A DNA stretch of 64,000 bases from Turneriella sp942492915 (GTDB lineage: Bacteria; Spirochaetota; Leptospiria; Turneriellales; Turneriellaceae). Made by a program: the position numbers and the translations under genes. This document shows positions 34,983 to 42,356 of the stretch, one piece after another (the first letter of the stretch is position 1; each line of letters begins with the position of its first letter). Where the stretch lies: assembly GCA_942492915.1 (NCBI GenBank), contig OW818662.1, forward strand, positions 2,046,001 through 2,110,000, read 5' to 3'. The notes beneath the pieces are model-generated. The model was not told the DNA's origin, made no database searches, and saw only the letters and a list, made by a program, of their open reading frames with translations.

Positions 34983-35576
34983 TTGGCGACATGGATCATT
35001 AACCGCTTTAGATTCCTTAGAGACGCGATAAATCGCGTCTCTAAGGGTATAATATTGTTCATGACGCTGTCAATTGCCCACGCTGCGAACAAAACTACAT
35101 TAACTTTGAAATCCTCAATCACGAGCCCCAAGGCGACTGTGTGCCTCGGTGACCTCGTGCAACCTGAAGGTATAGCGGCGCGTGAGATGGAAAAACTTAA
35201 CCGCTACTGCCGCATTGAACTCAAGGGCGAACGCACTGTTCTCACAACCAAAGAGGTTGAATTGCACGCGTGGGCCGCTGGCGTAATTCCTGAAAATATT
35301 TCGGGCGGCCAAATAACAATTACCCGCGGCGCGATACCGATCGGCGAGGTGTTGACGCATGCGCCGGTTGCAGGCGCCGCCAAACCCACGCAGCGCATTC
35401 GCCGCGGCAGCACGGTGAAGCTCGTGCTGAAAAGCGCGAATATGCAGATCGCGCGCGACGCGGTAATACTGATGGACGCTTTTCCCGGTGAAACTGTCGA
35501 CGTGCGGCTTTCGGGCACGCGCAAGAATCTGCGCGCACGCCTCGTGAGCAGCGAAGCCGCGGAGCTGGTGCAATGA
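34983..35576 (+). CDS. flgA: Flagellar P-ring assembly chaperone FlgA
   Basis: Periplasmic chaperone for P-ring assembly by FlgI. A start at the TTG at 34983 is favoured by an AAGGCGG site six bases upstream and gives 197 residues with an unusually long basic n-region before the hydrophobic core (GIILFMTLSIAHA, cleavage near residue 34). The SAF-type C-terminal domain (RRGSTVKLVLKSANMQIARD, PGETVDVRLSGTRKNLRARL) is clear. The n-region codons are encoded by a perfect 15-bp inverted repeat. The stop overlaps the flgH ATG by 4 bases. The N-terminal part is less conserved, as usual for FlgA. Confidence 0.85.
   Translation: MATWIINRFRFLRDAINRVSKGIILFMTLSIAHAANKTTLTLKSSITSPKATVCLGDLVQPEGIAAREMEKLNRYCRIELKGERTVLTTKEVELHAWAAGVIPENISGGQITITRGAIPIGEVLTHAPVAGAAKPTQRIRRGSTVKLVLKSANMQIARDAVILMDAFPGETVDVRLSGTRKNLRARLVSSEAAELVQ
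35015..35046 (+). repeat. Perfect inverted repeat inside the flgA signal-peptide codons
   Basis: Two 15-base arms (35015-35029 and 35032-35046) are exact reverse complements separated by 2 bases. It starts 32 bases after the TTG start codon of flgA. The encoded residues are FLRDAINRVSK. A stable hairpin is predicted in the mRNA. Confidence 0.9.
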
Positions 35577-36259
35577 CTCGCCGCCAAAACTCGCAACAAA
35601 ACAAGTTTTGCGGCTTCGCCGCAAAACTTGTTTTGTTGTTAATTGTCGGCGCGTCAGCGCCGATCACGCCACAGGAAAGCCTGTGGCGTGATCAGAACCC
35701 CTACGTCGCACCACCGCGCGAGGGCGAAATCGTTGCGATCGAAGTGAATGAGAGTTTCACGCTGGTAAGCGACGGCCAGTGGAACAGTTCGCAGAAATTC
35801 GAGACGAAGCTTGTGCCCGATACAAAGAACATTCCGTTTCTGACGAATTCGCAGCAAAGCAAATCGAACAGCAAAAGTTCACTGAACAACTCAAAAATGC
35901 GCGACACCTACCGCTTTCAGATCACTGGTATTCTCGGCGCGCGCCAGGCCGACGGAAACTTTCCCGTACAGGCGACAAAGTCTCTGAATATCGACGGCAA
36001 ACCCGTGCGCGTGCAGCTGAACGGCATTGTCGATGCGCGCCGCATTCGTCAGGGCACGATCGACTCACGCTTCATCGGCAACCTTAGCCTCAACGTACAA
36101 TCCGAACCACCATTCCCGAAAGACCAGAAATTGAATCTGAAGCCACCTGCGGGCACCGACCCGAACTCGAAGCCGACAATGACCGAATTCAGTGACCAGC
36201 TGCGTAAAGAGCTGCTGATTGAACACATGAAGCAAATACTGGGAGGAATGAACCAATGA
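35573..36259 (+). CDS. flgH: Flagellar L-ring protein FlgH
   Basis: FlgH forms the outer-membrane L-ring in most diderms. The 228-residue protein has the conserved SLWRDQNPYVAP start of the mature part and the ring core (IVAIEVNESFTL, MRDTYRFQITGIL, GNFPVQATKSLNIDGKPVRV, GIVDARRIRQGTIDSRFIGN). The ATG overlaps the flgA stop. The export signal (KLVLLLIVGASA) has no Cys at its end, and the only cysteine (Cys13) is in the n-region, so this FlgH should not be a lipoprotein, unlike classical FlgH. That suits periplasmic flagella that do not cross the outer membrane. The first 40 codons contain three hairpins. Confidence 0.92.
   Translation: MTRRQNSQQNKFCGFAAKLVLLLIVGASAPITPQESLWRDQNPYVAPPREGEIVAIEVNESFTLVSDGQWNSSQKFETKLVPDTKNIPFLTNSQQSKSNSKSSLNNSKMRDTYRFQITGILGARQADGNFPVQATKSLNIDGKPVRVQLNGIVDARRIRQGTIDSRFIGNLSLNVQSEPPFPKDQKLNLKPPAGTDPNSKPTMTEFSDQLRKELLIEHMKQILGGMNQ
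35594..35638 (+). repeat. Perfect 21-bp inverted repeat at the start of flgH
   Basis: Arms at 35594-35614 and 35618-35638 are exact reverse complements with a TTC loop. It begins 21 bases after the A of the flgH ATG and encodes the signal peptide residues QQNKFCGFAAKLVLL. This is the longest perfect hairpin noticed in the window. Confidence 0.95.
35662..35693 (+). repeat. Second perfect inverted repeat in flgH
   Basis: Arms of 14 bases (35662-35675 and 35680-35693) with an AAAG loop. A further 7-bp perfect stem (35646-35652 with 35657-35663) immediately precedes and overlaps it by two bases, so the two could compete. It encodes ITPQESLWRD, where the mature FlgH starts. Confidence 0.93.
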
Positions 36260-36287
36260 GAATTGCATTCGCAATTCTCATTGGTTC
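36250..36287 (+). repeat. Perfect 17-bp inverted repeat covering the flgI start codon
   Basis: Arms 36250-36266 and 36271-36287 are exact reverse complements with an ATTC loop. The left arm contains both the flgI ATG (36256-36258) and the flgH stop TGA (36257-36259); the GGGAGG ribosome-binding site lies just outside it at 36241-36246. A ribosome ending flgH would have to open this hairpin. Confidence 0.95.
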
Positions 36288-37350
36288 GTCTGCCTTTAGC
36301 CTGGCGGCGCTAAACTTGACGGTACGGGACATCGCACGCATAAGCTGGCACCGTGAGAACCAGGTGTCGGGTTATGGCGTCGTCATTGGCCTTAATGGCA
36401 GCGGCGATTCACGATCGCAGCTGGCGATGGAAACGTTGCGCAAAAATCTCTACAACCGTGGCATCGATCTCGGCGACAAGACGCTGCAGGCAAAGAACAT
36501 CGCTGCAGTTATGGTAACCGCGAATATTCCCGTGCATGCAAGACCCGGTGACCCGGTGGATGTGTGGGTGTCATCGATCGGCGACGCGCGCGCTCTCAAC
36601 GGTGGCATGCTGCTGCAGACTGCGCTGACGGGTGCAGACGGGCAGGTCTATGCAGTCGCGCAGGGGCCCGTTTCAGCTCCCCTGCCCCGGCCGAGTGAAA
36701 ACAACAACCTGCAACTCTATAATTTTTCGGTCTACAATAAACGGATACCGCCGAATGACCGCCTGAACCAGGAACGCCACAACTCTGCGCATATTCCCTC
36801 GGGCGCGATTATTGAAAAGGCAGTGTCTCAGCCGACGGTACTCATCGACGACACAAAAAAAACTAAGTCTTCGAAACTGTCACTGCACAACTTTGACTTC
36901 ATGACAGCGCGCAATGTCGTCGCGGCGATTAATAAGAAGTTTGCGAACACCGCAGCGCTCGCGAACGACGGCACGATTACGCTGAACATACCCTACGCAA
37001 GCGACCATATCGACTACCTGAGCAAAATTCTGCAGGTTAAGGTTGATGTTCCCGAACGCACGCGCGTTGTGCTCGACACGCGCACAGGCACTATTGTCGC
37101 CGGTGGCAACGTGGCGATCTCTGCCGTCATGGTGACGCATAACGGCATGCAGGTTGAGGTGAGCAACAAGAAAGCCTACACCTATGGCGACGAGAAATCA
37201 CCTGCGAACGCCATGCTGAATGAGGGAGCGACCGTCAAAGAACTCGTCGACAACCTGAACAAACTGGGTCTCACATCAGCCGAGATAATCGATGTAATCA
37301 AAGCGATCCATTCGGCAGGCGCACTACACGGGGAGCTAAGTATATTATGA
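36256..37350 (+). CDS. flgI: Flagellar P-ring protein FlgI
   Basis: Forms the periplasmic P-ring around the rod. The 364-residue protein has a short signal peptide (RIAFAILIGSSAFSLA) and hallmark segments VRDIARISWHRENQVSGYGV, VIGLNGSGDSRSQLAMETL, NIAAVMVTANIPVHARPGDP, VDVWVSSIGDARALNGGMLL, PERTRVVLDTRTGTIVAGGN and the C-terminal GATVKELVDNLNKLGLTSAE. Length is standard. The ATG overlaps the flgH stop by 4 bases and sits in a perfect hairpin; the flgJ ATG overlaps its own stop. Confidence 0.96.
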   Translation: MRIAFAILIGSSAFSLAALNLTVRDIARISWHRENQVSGYGVVIGLNGSGDSRSQLAMETLRKNLYNRGIDLGDKTLQAKNIAAVMVTANIPVHARPGDPVDVWVSSIGDARALNGGMLLQTALTGADGQVYAVAQGPVSAPLPRPSENNNLQLYNFSVYNKRIPPNDRLNQERHNSAHIPSGAIIEKAVSQPTVLIDDTKKTKSSKLSLHNFDFMTARNVVAAINKKFANTAALANDGTITLNIPYASDHIDYLSKILQVKVDVPERTRVVLDTRTGTIVAGGNVAISAVMVTHNGMQVEVSNKKAYTYGDEKSPANAMLNEGATVKELVDNLNKLGLTSAEIIDVIKAIHSAGALHGELSIL

Positions 37351-37781
37351 ATCTAAATGCAATCAATCCATTGCTCTTGCCACAAAAAGAGAATCCGCGG
37401 GTCGGCAAGGCAGACAAAGAATCAACCGTGTCTTTTCAGCAGATGCTGAACGACCTCGTGCCCAAGAACCTCGACGGCAAGGTTTCATCAGAAACCTTCA
37501 GCCGCACGCCGCGCCGTGAAAAAATAATCGAACACGTCGGCAACAACCCCGAACGCAAGAAGATGCTCGAAGCAGCACGCCAGTTTGAGAATTTCTTTTT
37601 GGAAAAGATGTTCCGTGAGATGCGCAAGAATATGGGCAAGAACGACATTCTGCACGGCGGTTCGGCCGAAGATATTTTTCAGGACATGCTACTCACCGAG
37701 CGGGTCAATACCATGACGCAGACTTCTACTCTCGGCCTCGCTGAACAAATCTACACCGAAATGCAACGGTCGCACAAATAA
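37347..37781 (+). CDS. flgJ: Rod-binding protein, FlgJ N-terminal domain only
   Basis: A 144-residue protein equal to the rod-capping N-terminal half of FlgJ; the signature is AARQFENFFLEKMFREMRKN, GGSAEDIFQDMLLTERVN and a C-terminal LGLAEQIYTEMQ. The peptidoglycan-hydrolase domain of enterobacterial FlgJ is missing, as in spirochaetes, so another muramidase must open the wall. A GGGGAG site is 11 bases before the ATG, which overlaps the flgI stop by 4 bases (ATGA). The first 60 residues are polar and variable. Confidence 0.92.
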   Translation: MNLNAINPLLLPQKENPRVGKADKESTVSFQQMLNDLVPKNLDGKVSSETFSRTPRREKIIEHVGNNPERKKMLEAARQFENFFLEKMFREMRKNMGKNDILHGGSAEDIFQDMLLTERVNTMTQTSTLGLAEQIYTEMQRSHK

Positions 37782-37845
37782 GGGGCGCACGCGGGAAAAG
37801 TTGATACCATAACGGAAGCAGCAAGTTCTGGCGCAGAAACCAACT

Positions 37846-38667
37846 ATGAAAAACGCCGTACCCGCCGTATTCTCTGTGGTTAAACATCTTTCTTTGTTTA
37901 CGGGCCTTTTTCTGAGCCTCGCAGCATTTGCGCAAGGCTCAGCAGATCAAGCAACTGCCGCTACCGACACGCCCGCGACGGCCGAGCCGGCTGCACCAAC
38001 GGCTGCCAAAGCGCCACCGTCGAAAAATCCGCCTAAGAGCGCAAACCTGAAACGCGCCGAAAAACTGTACTTTTCTAAAAAATACGAAACAGCCGCTGCT
38101 CTCTTGCGCAAAATCGTCGACGACGAACCCGAGAATGGCCGCGCAAACTCTCTGCTCGGCGATGTCTATTATCTGCAAGGGTTTCATGAAAAGGCGCTGA
38201 GCCACCTGATGCGCGCTTCTGAACTCAATGAAAACAAAGCGCCCGATCTGTTTCGGCTCGGGCAGGCATACGAAAAGCTCGGCAAGCCGAAAGAAGCCGT
38301 ACGCTCATACCTTAAGGCGTATGAACAGGACGAGACGATGAAAGAGGCGCTCTTTCACACCGGCTTTGTATACCTCAGCCTTGAACGAAACAAGAAAAAG
38401 ACCATCGAGTACTGGCAGCGATTTGTCGACGAAGCGGCAACTGATCCGCAACGGGAGAAAGTCGCGACCGTGCTCAAATTCTTGCGTGATCCGAATTTTG
38501 TACTGCCTGACAAAGGCAGCCCGATCTCGCTTGAAGAGGCGCTGCTGCTCGGCGGTGCAACCGGCCCCGGTGAAACGCAGACCGGCGCCGATAAAAGCGC
38601 GGGGCATGAAAAGGCCAAAGAGAAGAACGACGGAAAAGAACTACTCGACGACGACACGCTGAACTGA
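37846..38667 (+). CDS. Exported tetratricopeptide-repeat protein
   Basis: A 273-residue protein with a signal peptide (LSLFTGLFLSLAAFA, cleavage near residue 29), a Pro/Ala/Thr-rich linker, and three or four TPR motifs between about residues 65 and 190 (AEKLYFSKKYETAAALLRKI, ANSLLGDVYYLQGFHEKALS, LFRLGQAYEKLGKPKEAVRS). The C-terminus is Gly/Lys/Asp-rich and disordered. A TPR protein beside the ring genes suggests a role in periplasmic flagellar assembly or anchoring, but this is inference from position. It is followed by the PilZ gene by 10 bases. Confidence 0.82.
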   Translation: MKNAVPAVFSVVKHLSLFTGLFLSLAAFAQGSADQATAATDTPATAEPAAPTAAKAPPSKNPPKSANLKRAEKLYFSKKYETAAALLRKIVDDEPENGRANSLLGDVYYLQGFHEKALSHLMRASELNENKAPDLFRLGQAYEKLGKPKEAVRSYLKAYEQDETMKEALFHTGFVYLSLERNKKKTIEYWQRFVDEAATDPQREKVATVLKFLRDPNFVLPDKGSPISLEEALLLGGATGPGETQTGADKSAGHEKAKEKNDGKELLDDDTLN

Positions 38668-38677
38668 AAGGTAGACC

Positions 38678-39043
38678 ATGCCTCTTTCGAGTGATCGTCG
38701 CAGCCAACACCGTGTCACCGCCGGTGCGTACATTGAATACCGCGTTACGATCGACGGCACGCAGGTGAAAGATGCAATCATGAGCGACATCTCTGAAGGC
38801 GGAGTCATGGTGCTGGTTGAAAGCGCCGACATCGGTCGTGAACTCGTGAAAGACGAAAAAGTCGCCGGAGAAATCATTCATGACCGGACAAATTTCAACT
38901 TTCGATTTCAGGGCGACATCGCGTGGATTCAGCCGCGCGACATGCGGTCGCGCCGATTCGTCGCGCTTGGCATTCGCTTCGCGCCCGGCGTTCAACTGCC
39001 GGCGCAGATTTATGCGATTTTGATGGCCGACCACGATTTTTGA
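38678..39043 (+). CDS. PilZ-domain protein (c-di-GMP effector)
   Basis: A 121-residue single PilZ domain. The two cyclic-di-GMP binding signatures are present: R8xxxR12 (RRSQHR) and D37xS39xxG (DISEGG, residues 37-42). The rest is a compact beta-barrel ending RRFVALGIRFAPGVQLPAQI. No other domain. Placement just after flagellar genes and a TPR protein is a typical c-di-GMP brake-like setting for motility, which is an inference. An AAGG site is about 8 bases before the ATG. Confidence 0.88.
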   Translation: MPLSSDRRSQHRVTAGAYIEYRVTIDGTQVKDAIMSDISEGGVMVLVESADIGRELVKDEKVAGEIIHDRTNFNFRFQGDIAWIQPRDMRSRRFVALGIRFAPGVQLPAQIYAILMADHDF

Positions 39044-39054
39044 TCTCTCTTCAA

Positions 39055-39954
39055 ATGATTCTGCGCTTTCTCGTCGGTGCATTTCGCGCCTTGGGTGGAT
39101 TTCTCACTATACTGATGCTTGTGACCCTGCTCACCGTCTTTCTGCAACACCTGCGCAAAGGCTCGGCTGAAGAAGCCATGATGGGTCAACGCGGCACGGC
39201 GCAGAGCCTAGGTAACCTCGCGGAAAAAAGTTTCTTCGCAAAACTGAGTGAGTTCATCGCTGACCTGCCGCAGATCGCTAGCTGGAAGTCGCTGCGCGGC
39301 ACACCGATACCTGTGCAGATTCAGCATGCATTCGCCAATACGGCCTTGCTCACCTTTCTTAGCCTCGCCTTCTCTGTGGTGATCGGCATAGGGCTGCTCG
39401 TTGCCTCGGAATTTTCACCCGGTGCTGCTTCGACACTCGAACGTTTGGCGACAGCGATCAATACCACACCGATTTTTCTTATCGGTATTTTTTTTATCTG
39501 GCTTTTTTCTTTTGCCATGCATCTATTGCCTTCGGGGGGCGATGCGACGCTCAAAGCATTTGTTTTGCCGGCGCTAAGCATCGCCTTCAAATTCGGGGCG
39601 CGTCTTTTTCTATTGCTTTCAAACTACATGCGCGAGCTCGATCGGCAGATTTTTGTTCTGCGTGCCCGTGCTTACGCGCTCAGCCATGGCCGTATATTTT
39701 TGCATAAACTCGCGAATTGCGCGATGCCGTTTGTCATTTTTTGGCTGATCGAGACCGCCTCGCTGTTCTCTGGCGCGGTCATCGTTGAATCTCTCTTTTC
39801 GATTCACGGTTTAGGCACATTGTTGCTCTTCGCGCTGCTGCAATACGACATTCGCCTGATCTTCACGAACCTTATGGTTATCGCCGCCATTGTCTATACG
39901 ACTTCTCTGTTGCAGGCGCAGCTGGCTGCGCGTGAAGAGACTCTGAAGGCCTGA
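39055..39954 (+). CDS. Peptide-type ABC transporter permease (DppB/OppB family)
   Basis: Inner-membrane permease subunit of an oligopeptide/nickel-type ABC importer. I chose the ATG at 39055, giving 299 residues; the longer open frame to 38923 overlaps the PilZ gene. Six hydrophobic segments are visible (starting FLTILMLVTLLTVFL). The cytoplasmic loop FVLRARAYALSHGRIFLHKL and the C-terminal GAVIVESLFSIHGLGTLLLF are typical of DppB. It is followed after one base by the DppC-type partner. The ATPases and solute-binding protein are not adjacent. The substrate is unknown. Confidence 0.85.
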   Translation: MILRFLVGAFRALGGFLTILMLVTLLTVFLQHLRKGSAEEAMMGQRGTAQSLGNLAEKSFFAKLSEFIADLPQIASWKSLRGTPIPVQIQHAFANTALLTFLSLAFSVVIGIGLLVASEFSPGAASTLERLATAINTTPIFLIGIFFIWLFSFAMHLLPSGGDATLKAFVLPALSIAFKFGARLFLLLSNYMRELDRQIFVLRARAYALSHGRIFLHKLANCAMPFVIFWLIETASLFSGAVIVESLFSIHGLGTLLLFALLQYDIRLIFTNLMVIAAIVYTTSLLQAQLAAREETLKA

Positions 39955-39955
39955 T

Positions 39956-40720
39956 ATGAAATACCTTCGTTATGGCGCCGTCATCGCGCTCTTGCTGACG
40001 CTGGCGGCGCAATGGCTCATGCCCTCACCCGAAATTCACCTCGACCTGGCATTCAAAGCACCGGGCACACGTTACCTTCTTGGCACAACCCCGCTCGGCC
40101 AGTCGGTGCTCGCTCTTGTCGTTGCCGGCGCAGGGCAAACGCTCAGCCTTGCTGTTGCAGCGCTCGTGATTTGTCTTGTATTCAGTCTTGCGCTTGCAGC
40201 GTTGGTCTACCTGCTGCCGGGCAAGATAGCACGGGCTTATGCCTACCTCGTCGATGCATGGCTCGCGATACCCGGCATCTTTGTGGCGCTTTCGATCGGT
40301 TATTTTCTGCCGCAGGGTTTCGCGTCGGTCGTCGTAGCGCTGGTGCTTTCAGAATTTGCCGCCTTGCAGAAGTTTATTCTGCAGCGACTGCAGAATGTTT
40401 CGCGCAACGATTACATTACTATGGCGCAGGTTATGGGAGCGCGTAAGCAGCATGTGTTTTCATGGCATATCTTGCCGCAACTCGCACGCGAAAGCGGATA
40501 TCTATTTGTACTAACTTTGCCGTCGATCGTGCTTTCACTCGCAAGCCTCGAATTTTTGGGAGTACAAACTGGCGCAAGCCAGTTATCCCTGGGTATGCAA
40601 ATTGCCGTGTACAAAGACTACATCTTGCTCTACCCATACCTGAGTCTCGCGCCCGTGCTGACGCTGCTTATTCTGCTCTTTTGCCTGAATGAAGCAGTCA
40701 GACTCGCGAAAAACAATTAA
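39956..40720 (+). CDS. Peptide-type ABC transporter permease (DppC/OppC family)
   Basis: Second permease of the pair. The 254-residue protein has about six membrane segments; GTTPLGQSVLALVVAGAGQT and the EAA-like loop NDYITMAQVMGARKQHVFSW followed by HILPQLARESGYLFVLTLPS match DppC/OppC, as does the end SLEFLGVQTGASQLSLGMQI. It starts one base after the stop of the DppB-type gene. No ATPase or binding-protein gene lies in the window, so the pair depends on partners encoded elsewhere. A large palindromic element follows. Confidence 0.87.
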   Translation: MKYLRYGAVIALLLTLAAQWLMPSPEIHLDLAFKAPGTRYLLGTTPLGQSVLALVVAGAGQTLSLAVAALVICLVFSLALAALVYLLPGKIARAYAYLVDAWLAIPGIFVALSIGYFLPQGFASVVVALVLSEFAALQKFILQRLQNVSRNDYITMAQVMGARKQHVFSWHILPQLARESGYLFVLTLPSIVLSLASLEFLGVQTGASQLSLGMQIAVYKDYILLYPYLSLAPVLTLLILLFCLNEAVRLAKNN

Positions 40721-40736
40721 CGGCCGACGAAGCACG

Positions 40737-40814
40737 GTTACTATTGCACCACTTGGGAATCAAAACCGGTTTACGGCAGCGTAGCTGCAACCGGACTGTC
40801 GGGCAATAGTTAAC
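40737..40814. repeat. Nested intergenic palindrome of about 78 bases
   Basis: Outer arms GTTACTATTGC (40737-40747) and GCAATAGTTAAC (40803-40814) pair with one bulged base. Inside, CCGGTT (40766-40771) pairs with AACCGG (40789-40794), and GCAGC (40776-40780) with GCTGC (40784-40788) around a GTA loop, the inner stem carrying a 4-base bulge. It fills most of the gap between the permease and DUF1993 genes. It could be an RNA terminator-like structure or a small repeat element; it has no U run. Confidence 0.65.
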
Positions 40815-40849
40815 GCAAAAGCCTTCATGATATTGAAGCAAGGAAAAAC

Positions 40850-41359
40850 ATGTTCTACGAAATCACCATCACCCAATTCAGCAAGATACTCAAAAATCTG
40901 GAAAGTATTCTCGAGAAGGCGTCCCAGCAGGCAGCGGATAAAAAAGTTGAGTTCGAGGTTTACCTTAACTCGCGCCTTGCACCCGACCAGTTTAATCTGA
41001 TCAAGCAGGTTCAGATTGCCTGCGATACGGCGAAGCTCTGCGCTTCACGCCTCACGGGAAAAAACGCACCGGTGCACGAAGACACCGAGAAGACGTATCC
41101 AGAACTCAAGGCCCGAATCGCATCGGTCTTGGATTATCTTGCGACGTACACACCACAAGATTTCAAAGATTCCGCATCGATCAAGGTCTCACAGCCTCGC
41201 TGGGAGGGAAAATACCTTACGGGCGCTGAGTTTGCCGTTCAACACGCGATACCCAATATATACTTTCACGTCACCACCGCGTACGCGATTCTGCGCCATA
41301 ACGGCATCGCGATCGGCAAGAAAGATTACCTCGGCGAAATGCCTTTCAAGATGCCATAA
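40850..41359 (+). CDS. DUF1993-family protein
   Basis: A 169-residue soluble protein matching the DUF1993 family by pattern: FYEITITQFSKILKNLESIL, FEVYLNSRLAPDQFNLIKQV, ACDTAKLCASRLTG and FHVTTAYAILRHNGIAIGKK near the C-terminus. This fold is related to the DinB four-helix bundle; the metal ligands are not clear, and His residues in NIYFHVTTAYAILRHNG could be candidates. The function is unknown. An AAGGA site precedes the ATG by 6 bases. It lies 7 bases before deoC and may share its transcript. Confidence 0.85.
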   Translation: MFYEITITQFSKILKNLESILEKASQQAADKKVEFEVYLNSRLAPDQFNLIKQVQIACDTAKLCASRLTGKNAPVHEDTEKTYPELKARIASVLDYLATYTPQDFKDSASIKVSQPRWEGKYLTGAEFAVQHAIPNIYFHVTTAYAILRHNGIAIGKKDYLGEMPFKMP

Positions 41360-41366
41360 TGCCCGT

Positions 41367-42356
41367 ATGACGCCGGCCGCGCCGCCATTTTTCTTGACGC
41401 CGCCGGTTGTAAAAACTCCCTCCGCATATATGAAAGCGACCCTGCCGACGCGCCTCTACGCGAGCCCGACCCTCGACCCGATGTACACCCCAGTCGATCA
41501 GGTCGGCGTCGAAGAGCGGGTCGCGCGCTTCAAGACACGCAGCCTCAAAAATGAATCAAAGCTCGCAGGCATTCGTCTGGCAATTCGAATGATCGACCTC
41601 ACGACACTCGAAGGCAAAGACAGCCCTGGCAAGGTCATTCAGCTCTGCCAGAAGGCAATGCGCCCCTCTGAAATGCCCGGTGTGCCGAAGGTAGCGGCTG
41701 TGTGCGTTTACCCGAACATGATTCCGATTGCGAAGAAGGCGCTTAAAGGTTCAGGTATTCACATCGCCTGCGTTTCTACAGCGTTTCCCGCGGCGCAGAT
41801 TCCGCTCGACATCAAAATTGAAGACGTGCGACGCTCAGTCGAAATGGGCGCCGATGAAGTAGACATGGTAATTTCGCGCGGCGCATTTCTGTCAGGCGAA
41901 TACAACTATGTCTTCGATGAAATTGCGGCTGTGAAAGAGGCCTGCGGCAAAGCGCACCTCAAAGTCATTCTCGAAACCGGCGAACTCGAGACTCTCGACA
42001 ACGTGCGGCGCGCGAGTTTTATTGCAATGCGGGCAGGTGCGGATTTCATAAAGACCTCGACCGGCAAGGCGGCGGTAAACGCCACCATGCCTGTGACGTT
42101 GGTAATGCTTGAGTGCATACGGGACTATTACGACGACACGGGCATCAAGATCGGTATGAAACCTGCCGGCGGCATACGCACTTCGAAAGAAGCTTTGCAC
42201 TATCTTGTGATGGTGAAAGAGACGCTCGGTGACGCCTGGCTCGACCCCGATTGGTTTCGCTTCGGTGCGTCAACCCTGCTCAACGACCTGCTGATGCAAT
42301 ACGCCAAGCAGGTTAAGGGCGGCTACCAGTCGCTGGATTATTTCTCATTGAGTTGA
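41367..42356 (+). CDS. deoC: Deoxyribose-phosphate aldolase
   Basis: Cleaves 2-deoxyribose 5-phosphate to glyceraldehyde 3-phosphate and acetaldehyde in nucleoside catabolism. The core has IRMIDLTTLEGKDSPGKVIQ, KVAAVCVYPNMIPIAKKAL, IHIACVSTAFPAAQIPLDIK and the Schiff-base segment GADFIKTSTGKAAVNATMPV with the catalytic Lys. At 329 residues from the ATG at 41367 it belongs to the longer DeoC type. An ATG at 41430 is possible and would remove 21 polar residues. Neither start has a clear ribosome-binding site. The stop lies inside the hairpin that covers the lpxI start. Confidence 0.9.
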   Translation: MTPAAPPFFLTPPVVKTPSAYMKATLPTRLYASPTLDPMYTPVDQVGVEERVARFKTRSLKNESKLAGIRLAIRMIDLTTLEGKDSPGKVIQLCQKAMRPSEMPGVPKVAAVCVYPNMIPIAKKALKGSGIHIACVSTAFPAAQIPLDIKIEDVRRSVEMGADEVDMVISRGAFLSGEYNYVFDEIAAVKEACGKAHLKVILETGELETLDNVRRASFIAMRAGADFIKTSTGKAAVNATMPVTLVMLECIRDYYDDTGIKIGMKPAGGIRTSKEALHYLVMVKETLGDAWLDPDWFRFGASTLLNDLLMQYAKQVKGGYQSLDYFSLS

